Source: Pectobacterium zantedeschiae
GTDB taxonomy: Bacteria; Pseudomonadota; Gammaproteobacteria; Enterobacterales; Enterobacteriaceae
DNA length: 64,000 bases
Assembly: GCF_004137795.1 (NCBI RefSeq)
Contig: NZ_NWTM01000004.1
Coordinates: 124,001-188,000, forward strand
Direction: 5' to 3'
Below are positions 56,673 to 64,000 of this stretch, in pieces. Position 1 is the first letter of the stretch, and each line of letters begins with the position of its first letter. Position numbers and translations under genes: made by a program. The notes beneath the pieces are model-generated. The model did no database searches. It had not been told where the DNA came from and saw only the letters and a program-made list of their open reading frames with translations.

Positions 56673-57816
56673 TAGCTGGAAGCGGCAGTGTCGCCGTCCG
56701 TTATTCCTGAGTGTGCTGTTGATGGTGTTCCTGTTGCCGCTGGTGGGGCAGGCTACGCAAACCTCAACCGTTATCAAGGACGTATTGGGGCGTGAGGTGA
56801 GAGTCAACACGCCGGTGCAGCGCGTGATGCTGGGAGAGGGGCGTCAGCTTTATCTGGTGGCGATGCTCGACAAGGAAGATCCGGCGAAAAGAATTGTTGC
56901 CTGGCGGCGCGATCTGATTCAGTCCGATCCAGCAACGTGGCACCAGTATCTCGACCGCTTTCCTCAATTGGCAACGATCCCGACGTTTGATGGCACGGAG
57001 AAAGGCACGTTTGACGTGGAGCAGGCGGTGTCGCTGAAGCCTGACGTCATCATTATGAACATTGAAGCACAGCGGGCGATTGTCGATGCGGGCTACGACC
57101 GGATACTGGATAGCGTCGGGATCCCGATCGTCTACGTCGATTTCCGCTATCACCCGCTGGAAAATACCGCGCCGACCATGCGTCTGTTCGGCAAGCTGTT
57201 TAATCAGGAAGCACGCGCCGAAGCGTTTCTTGCATTCCGCGAGGCGCAGTTAAAACGCGTTTCCGACGTGCTGGCAGCGAAACATCCGCGTTCTCCGCGT
57301 GTGTTCGTTGAGCGACTGGGTGGCTATACCGATGAGTGCTGCCTGACGTTTGGCCCGGATAATTTCGGTAAATTTGTGCAACTGGCCGGTGGTGATAACG
57401 TGGCAGCAAAAAATGCACCGAGCACTTTTATGCAGATGCATCCTGAGCAGGTGATTGTAGAAAACCCAGAAGTAGTGGTGATCACCAGCGGCAACTTTGA
57501 GGCCTTCGTACCTGGCGGACGTTGGATTGGGTTAGGGCCGGGGCAGGATATGGCTGAAGGGCGCAAGCGGCTGGAATGGTTTTTGGGGCGTCCGGCCTAT
57601 ACCAACACTATCGCTAAACAGAAACGCGCGTTCCATGCGATCTGGCATCAGTTTTACAACGGCCCCTATGATTTCATCGCGATTCAGCAACTGGCTGAGT
57701 GGTTTCATCCTGACTTATTCCGCGATCTCAACGCGGATGACACCTTCCGCCAGCTTCATCAGCAGTTTTTACCGGTTGACTACCAGCCGGGCTATTTCGT
57801 CAGTCTTGCGCCGTAA
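56665..57816 (+). CDS. Periplasmic iron-siderophore binding protein (class III SBP)
   Basis: A 383-residue exported protein with signal peptide (RPLFLSVLLMVFLLPLVGQA, cleavage near residue 30) and a PF01497-type binding domain: VIKDVLGREVRVNTPVQRV, LKPDVIIMN, GIPIVYVDFRYHP and NPEVVVITSGNFEAF. It would pass the ferric siderophore from receptor to an inner-membrane ABC importer, but no permease or ATPase gene is in this cluster. The ATG at 56665 overlaps the MFS stop region and gives a well-formed signal peptide. Confidence 0.87.
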   Translation: MFNSWKRQCRRPLFLSVLLMVFLLPLVGQATQTSTVIKDVLGREVRVNTPVQRVMLGEGRQLYLVAMLDKEDPAKRIVAWRRDLIQSDPATWHQYLDRFPQLATIPTFDGTEKGTFDVEQAVSLKPDVIIMNIEAQRAIVDAGYDRILDSVGIPIVYVDFRYHPLENTAPTMRLFGKLFNQEARAEAFLAFREAQLKRVSDVLAAKHPRSPRVFVERLGGYTDECCLTFGPDNFGKFVQLAGGDNVAAKNAPSTFMQMHPEQVIVENPEVVVITSGNFEAFVPGGRWIGLGPGQDMAEGRKRLEWFLGRPAYTNTIAKQKRAFHAIWHQFYNGPYDFIAIQQLAEWFHPDLFRDLNADDTFRQLHQQFLPVDYQPGYFVSLAP

Positions 57817-57878
57817 ATGAGAGGCAGCTCCGGCGTCATGTCGGCGCTGCGCATGACCGTTACGTCAGGAGGTGGAGA

Positions 57879-58289
57879 ATGTTTAACAGTATGACCTACC
57901 ACATTGCCCTTACGCCCGTGCAGTTCTTGTTGCCCTCTGAAAATGTCGATATGTCGAACGTGGAATGCCTGATGGAGGACATCTGTCGTTGTGGCTGTTG
58001 GACGACGCTGGTGCCGATAGAGAAAGAGACAGGGATTATCATGGATGGCAACCATCGGTTACGTGCTGCCACCGAGCTGGGATTAAAGCATATCCCTTGT
58101 GTACTGCTCGATTATGAAGATCCCCGCGTGTCCGTTTATCACTGGAAGACCGGGCAGCCTTTTTGCAAGAATCTGATCATGCAGACGATTGTGACGGAAA
58201 AGAGCCTGTTTCCCTATAAAACAACGCGTCACCTTTTTCAGCCCGCGCTGCCGTCGGTGAGTGTCGTTCTGGATGAACTGATGCGCTAA
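57879..58289 (+). CDS. ParB/Srx-fold protein resembling the serine kinase domain of SbnI
   Basis: A 136-residue single-domain protein. IIMDGNHRLRAATELGLKHIPCVLLDY (~residues 48-74) is the ParB/sulfiredoxin-like nucleotide-binding motif; WKTGQPF and the following segment resemble SbnI of Staphylococcus, whose N-terminal domain phosphorylates free serine to O-phosphoserine, the SbnA substrate. It lacks the long C-terminal part of SbnI. It closes the operon, 62 bp after the binding-protein gene, with AGGAGGTGGAGA before the ATG. An O-phosphoserine-supplying role is inferred from similarity and context. Confidence 0.78.
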   Translation: MFNSMTYHIALTPVQFLLPSENVDMSNVECLMEDICRCGCWTTLVPIEKETGIIMDGNHRLRAATELGLKHIPCVLLDYEDPRVSVYHWKTGQPFCKNLIMQTIVTEKSLFPYKTTRHLFQPALPSVSVVLDELMR

Positions 58290-58610
58290 CGTTAACCGCT
58301 TCACGCTGTCGCCCTGAGTCTGGGCGGCAACGCCTTCCCGCCTCTCTTTTCTCCTGCTTTTACCGTCCCCGTGCCTTTTTATTGTCGGCGGCGTTACTAT
58401 AATCTTCGTAAACGACAATCTTTACTAACCGTAATCTTCGTAAATCGCCGATTATTTTATGACTGACAGCACAGGAAATGATTGATTACACGAATTTTAA
58501 TATGCTTTGTAACAATTTTGCCTAGAATGTATACCAGAAACGACTGTCAGTAATTCGTGTGTTTCTGAACAATAGCAGCGTCGGCGCTATTACGCCTTTG
58601 GAGAAAGAGA
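58290..58610 (+). promoter_or_regulatory. ompR upstream region
   Basis: 321 bp without a gene. A GTCGCCC/GGGCGGC hairpin near 58309-58330 could end the siderophore operon. The AT-rich stretch 58440-58550, with TAGAATGTATACC, is a likely promoter area for ompR-envZ. TTTGGAGAAAGAGA provides the ompR ribosome binding site. Confidence 0.45.
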
Positions 58611-60691
<2,081 letters not shown>

Positions 60692-60709
60692 GCCTAATGC
60701 CGATCGTTT

Positions 60710-60786
60710 AAGAACCGAGATACACGGAGCTACCACGGGGCGAGGTGTCCCTGCGGGAACCTCATCCCCGTGTTTCTCCTAAAATG
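60710..60786 (+). repeat. Structured intergenic repeat, copy 2 (downstream of envZ)
   Basis: 77 bp highly similar to 23654-23732, in the same orientation relative to the upstream gene. The outer stem is CACGGGG (60734-60740) with CCCCGTG (60766-60772), against CACGGTG/CACCGTG in copy 1, so a T-A pair is replaced by a G-C pair. The loop CCCTGCGGG is again able to pair. Confidence 0.8.
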
Positions 60787-60839
60787 AGGCTTAGGCTACC
60801 AGCGTTAGTCATAAGCCTCTTTTTAAGTCCTAAAATAGC

Positions 60840-60864
60840 AAAAGGCGCGGATTCCGCGCCTTTT
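60840..60864. terminator. Bidirectional terminator between envZ and pckA
   Basis: AAAAGGCGCGG / CCGCGCCTTTT, an 11-bp stem with a 3-nt loop and A/T flanks: TTTTCTCTTTG on the plus strand and TTTTGCTATTTT on the minus strand. It fits intrinsic termination of both convergent genes. Confidence 0.85.
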
Positions 60865-60887
60865 CTCTTTGTGCTTCTTGTGAACGT

Positions 60888-62507
60888 TTAGCGCTTCGGC
60901 CCTGCTTTTACCAACGCCGCGCCTGCTGGCGCATCGGTGTATTTATCGAAGTTAGTGATAAAGCGCTGTGCCAGATCGTCCGCTTTTTCCTGCCATTGCT
61001 CGACGCTCGCGTAGGTATCACGAGGATCGAGAATGTCAGGATTGACGCCGGGCAGCGAGGTCGGGATCGCTAAATCGAAGACAGGCAACGTCTGCATTTC
61101 TGCATCATCAATGCTGCCGTTCAGAATGGCGTCAATAATCCCACGTGTATCCTTAATGGAGATACGTTTACCGCTGCCGTTCCAGCCGGTGTTCACCAGA
61201 TAGGCCTGTGCGCCTGCTGCCTTCATTCGTTTCACCAGCACTTCAGCATACTGCGTTGGGTGCAGCATCAGAAATGCCGCGCCAAAGCAGGCGGAGAAGG
61301 TCGGTGTTGGTTCCGTCACGCCGCGCTCAGTTCCCGCCAGTTTGGCCGTAAAGCCGGACAGGAAGTGATACTGCGTCTGATCGGATGTCAGGCGGGAAAC
61401 AGGTGGCAACACGCCGAAGGCGTCCGCTGTCAGGAAGATCACTTTGGTTGCATGGCCCGCTTTGGAGACCGGTTTAACGATATTATGGATGTGGTAGATC
61501 GGGTAAGAGACGCGGGTATTCTCAGTTTTGGAACCGTCGTTGAAGTCCACTGCGCCATCTGCCAGCACGGTGACGTTTTCCAGCAGCGCATCGCGTTTGA
61601 TGGCATCGAAGATATCCGGCTCCGCTTCTTTGGACAGCTTAATAGTTTTAGCGTAGCAGCCGCCTTCAAAGTTGAAGACGCCGTCATCGTCCCAGCCGTG
61701 CTCGTCATCGCCAATCAGCTGACGTTTCGGATCGGTAGAAAGCGTGGTTTTACCCGTACCTGACAGGCCGAAGAAGACCGCCACGTCGCCTTTTTCACCG
61801 ACGTTTGCCGAGCAGTGCATTGAGGCAATGCCTTTCAACGGCAGCAGGTAGTTCATGATGGAGAACATCCCTTTCTTCATTTCGCCACCGTACCAGGTGC
61901 CGCCAATCAGCTGGATGCGCTCCGTCAGGTTGAACGCGACAAAGTTCTCAGAGTTCAGCCCTTGTTCCTGCCAGTTAGGGTTAGTGCATTTTGCACCGTT
62001 CATCACGATGAAATCCGGTTCAAAACCTTCCAGTTCTTCATCGCTCGGACGAATAAACATGTTTTTGACGAAATGTGCCTGCCAGGCCACTTCTGTCACG
62101 AAACGCACGCTGAGGCGGCTGTCTGGATTGGCACCGCAGAAGGCATCAATAATGAACAACCGTTTTCCAGACAACTGCGTGGTGACGAGCTGCTTCAGAT
62201 GCGTCCAGGTTTCCTGGCTCAATGGGTGGTTATCGTTCTTACCTTTGCCTTGATCGGACCACCACACGGTGTCACGGGTGATGTCATCGCGTACGATGTA
62301 TTTGTCTTTAGGGGAACGGCCGGTGAAAATTCCGGTATCGACGGCTACTGCACCCAGTTGGGTTTCGATACCGCGTTCATAGCCTTGTAGGGTAGGAGAG
62401 CGTTCTTCTTCAAAAAGCAGTTCATAGCTGGGATTGTAGACAATATCGCGGACATCGTGGATTCCATAAGCCGTCAGGGCTTGCGGGGTAATACCGTTGA
62501 TCTGCAT
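60888..62507 (-). CDS. pckA: Phosphoenolpyruvate carboxykinase (ATP)
   Basis: A 539-residue gluconeogenic enzyme (E. coli: 540) making PEP from oxaloacetate and ATP. The P-loop [11 protein letters not shown] (~residues 247-257), the metal-site region [22 protein letters not shown] and the [15 protein letters not shown] segment are intact. GAGGAGTGGCAAC precedes the ATG at 62507, chosen over an in-frame start 15 bp upstream. Gene order envZ-pckA-hslO-hslR matches E. coli. Confidence 0.98.
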   Translation of the reverse strand: MQINGITPQALTAYGIHDVRDIVYNPSYELLFEEERSPTLQGYERGIETQLGAVAVDTGIFTGRSPKDKYIVRDDITRDTVWWSDQGKGKNDNHPLSQETWTHLKQLVTTQLSGKRLFIIDAFCGANPDSRLSVRFVTEVAWQAHFVKNMFIRPSDEELEGFEPDFIVMNGAKCTNPNWQEQGLNSENFVAFNLTERIQLIGGTWYGGEMKKGMFSIMNYLLPLKGIASMHCSANVGEKGDVAVFFGLSGTGKTTLSTDPKRQLIGDDEHGWDDDGVFNFEGGCYAKTIKLSKEAEPDIFDAIKRDALLENVTVLADGAVDFNDGSKTENTRVSYPIYHIHNIVKPVSKAGHATKVIFLTADAFGVLPPVSRLTSDQTQYHFLSGFTAKLAGTERGVTEPTPTFSACFGAAFLMLHPTQYAEVLVKRMKAAGAQAYLVNTGWNGSGKRISIKDTRGIIDAILNGSIDDAEMQTLPVFDLAIPTSLPGVNPDILDPRDTYASVEQWQEKADDLAQRFITNFDKYTDAPAGAALVKAGPKR

Positions 62508-62674
62508 GTTGCCACTCCTCAAGTTATAGTCGTACTACTAAACATTGTAGGGAGTGAGCTTATTTTAACCGCGATAGCAATCATAAAATTAAATAAATTC
62601 ATTAATAACTTTGCTTATTTAGGTGTTTGAAAAATAATCACGGCGGTTTATAGATGGGAAAATAAGCAAAATAA

Positions 62675-62696
62675 AACGGGTACTTTCGTACCCGTT
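62675..62696 (-). terminator. Rho-independent terminator of hslO
   Basis: AACGGGTAC / GTACCCGTT, a 9-bp stem with a 4-nt loop, 8 bp after the hslO stop; on the minus strand it is followed by TTATTTTGCTTATTTT. Confidence 0.85.
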
Positions 62697-62703
62697 AAAA
62701 CGA

Positions 62704-63573
62704 TTAATGCAACAGATTTCCTGATGAATCGTGCCGTATGGCGCGGATGTCCAGAGAATTAAACAGGTAGTGCGTACCGCAATAATCACAGTGCATATCG
62801 ATTTCGCCATCTTGTTCGATCATCTCATTCACTTCCTGATCGGACAGCGTCATTAATGCATCAGCGCAACGATCGCGCGAGCAGTGGCAGCGGAATTCGA
62901 CATCCTGTGGTTCGTACACCGTGACTTCTTCCTGATGGTAAAGGCGGTACAGCACCTCGTTGGCAGGCAGGGTAAATAGCTCTTCGGCTTTGACAGTCGT
63001 GGTGAGTTGGGCCAGATGATCAAAATCATTACGGTCGGTATCCTGCGCAGGCAATACCTGTAACAGCATACCCGCAGCGACCGGATTGCCCTCGTGCTGT
63101 CCGGTACGGATAAATAGCCGCGTCGGTAACTGTTCGGACTGTTGGAAATAGCTCTCCAGACACTCCGCAACCGTTTCACCTTCTAAACCAACGACGCCTT
63201 GATAACGCTCACCGTCAGTCGGCGTAATGGTAATGACCAGATAGCCATTGCCAACCATCTCTTTCAGCGAACTTCCTGGTGCGATCTCCCCTTGCAGACG
63301 GGCAACGCCGCGCATCTGCTGCTGGTGATTGCCGTTAATCACCGCCAGCTTCAGTGGACCATCGCCCTGAAGTTGAACGGTAATATCACCGCTGAATTTC
63401 AGCGTTGCGGTCAGCAGGCTGGTGGCAACTAGCATTTCACCCAGCAGCGTTTGTACCGCAGCCGGATAGTCGTGGTTGGTTAAAATACGTTGATATGTCT
63501 CGTTAACGGTCACCAATTCGCCGCGGACGGCATAATTTTCAAACAGATAACGATGTAGTTGGTCGTGAGCCAT
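62704..63573 (-). CDS. hslO: Redox-regulated molecular chaperone Hsp33
   Basis: A 289-residue cytoplasmic holdase (E. coli: 292). The C-terminal zinc-binding redox switch is visible as CHCSRDRC (CxC) followed by CDYC (CxxC). On oxidation with unfolding, the cysteines form disulfides and the chaperone is activated. It is transcribed after hslR (113 bp gap) and has its own terminator. Confidence 0.97.
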   Translation of the reverse strand: MAHDQLHRYLFENYAVRGELVTVNETYQRILTNHDYPAAVQTLLGEMLVATSLLTATLKFSGDITVQLQGDGPLKLAVINGNHQQQMRGVARLQGEIAPGSSLKEMVGNGYLVITITPTDGERYQGVVGLEGETVAECLESYFQQSEQLPTRLFIRTGQHEGNPVAAGMLLQVLPAQDTDRNDFDHLAQLTTTVKAEELFTLPANEVLYRLYHQEEVTVYEPQDVEFRCHCSRDRCADALMTLSDQEVNEMIEQDGEIDMHCDYCGTHYLFNSLDIRAIRHDSSGNLLH

Positions 63574-63686
63574 AATATTTTCTCGTTGTAGTACGCGATG
63601 AGTTGTGCAGCGATGAGTGGTGCGGTAATCGCTGAGTCTTCTCTTATTGTCAGCCGTTTGATGACCAACAAATGAAGCTCTGCGTG

Positions 63687-64000
63687 TTAGTCCTGATCGC
63701 TGTATTTAAATTTAATCAGATCGCGTCGCTCTTTTTTATCAGGGCGGCGATCGGGATGTGGCATCGTCAGCGCATTCATTTTCCGCGCCTGCGCCAGCTT
63801 TTCTCGTTTCTCAATGCTTGCAGCCGTTTCCTGATACAGAGCCTGCGCCTCTGTCGCACTTCTGCGCTGGCCGCTGACAGCCACAATGATTACGGTGCGT
63901 TCATCATTTCCCTGACGCAGCTTAATCTCGGCATTCAGCTCGACCTGTTTGCTCGGTTTACCGCGTTGCCCGTTATAGTGCACTTTGCCGCCGTCGATCA
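63687..64000 (-). CDS. hslR: Heat shock protein 15 (ribosome-associated S4-domain protein), 3' part
   Basis: The frame is open to the right edge of the window, so only the C-terminal ~104 residues are present. [18 protein letters not shown] is the end of the S4 RNA-binding domain, and the basic tail [20 protein letters not shown] is characteristic of Hsp15, which binds free 50S subunits carrying a nascent chain. Identification by similarity to E. coli HslR and position before hslO. Confidence 0.95.
   Translation of the reverse strand, partial: IDGGKVHYNGQRGKPSKQVELNAEIKLRQGNDERTVIIVAVSGQRRSATEAQALYQETAASIEKREKLAQARKMNALTMPHPDRRPDKKERRDLIKFKYSDQD

Noticed and set aside
46431-58289. The cluster being achromobactin or staphyloferrin B
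   Set aside because: There is only one IucA/IucC synthetase rather than three, SbnA- and SbnI-like genes are absent from achromobactin clusters, and the dehydrogenase is of the opine family rather than SbnB.

Overview
The window is a chromosomal segment of an enterobacterium of the soft-rot Pectobacteriaceae, most likely Pectobacterium. The evidence is very high similarity to E. coli housekeeping proteins (GlgC/A/P, GlpD, MalP, BioH, Tex, OmpR/EnvZ, PckA, Hsp33), pectin-catabolism genes (kduI, kdgT, a KdgR-type operator), a periplasmic type II asparaginase, and enterobacterial backbone gene order broken by accessory blocks. Assignments are from recalled family features; no database search was run.

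Layout. 1-6.1 kb: end of the glycogen operon (glgX 3' end, glgC, glgA, glgP). 6.1-11.8 kb (minus): an orphan type VI secretion effector module, vgrG - DUF4123 adaptor - two DUF3304-like putative immunity genes - DUF2235 (Tle1-like) effector, with a gene remnant and clear duplication scars. 12.3-16.6 kb: glpD (minus) and glpEGR (plus). 16.6-21.3 kb: malPQ. 21.3-23.6 kb: nfuA, gntX, bioH. 23.9-37.7 kb: accessory block with acrD, a LysE exporter, an AraC/GlxA regulator, a PhoA-like phosphatase operon with a His-rich ABC transporter, ansB, kdgT-kduI and an IclR regulator. 37.9-40.2 kb: tex. 40.6-45.7 kb: a citrate synthase paralogue lacking the catalytic His, a chemoreceptor and an OlsF-like acyltransferase. 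45.9 kb: greB. 46.4-58.3 kb: a siderophore-type gene cluster. 58.6-64 kb: ompR-envZ, pckA, hslO and the 3' part of hslR.

The most interesting locus lies between greB and ompR, which are neighbours in E. coli. It encodes a CitE-like lyase/aldolase (divergent), one IucA/IucC (NIS) synthetase, a TonB receptor, a PLP decarboxylase, a SbnA-like cysteine-synthase homologue, an opine-dehydrogenase-family protein, an MFS exporter, a periplasmic binding protein and a short ParB-like protein resembling the SbnI serine kinase. Inferred logic: serine -> O-phosphoserine -> an opine-type intermediate with glutamate -> 2,3-diaminopropionate, which a single NIS synthetase couples to citrate. It matches neither the achromobactin, aerobactin nor staphyloferrin B gene sets, and an opine dehydrogenase stands where SbnB would be expected.

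Other notable points: the DUF2235 effector lacks both the Ser and His of the usual lipase triad; the PhoA operon starts with an inverted repeat that covers its ribosome binding site; a structured ~78-bp repeat with a compensatory base pair lies downstream of both bioH and envZ; two unrelated short tandem repeats sit between tex and the citrate synthase paralogue.
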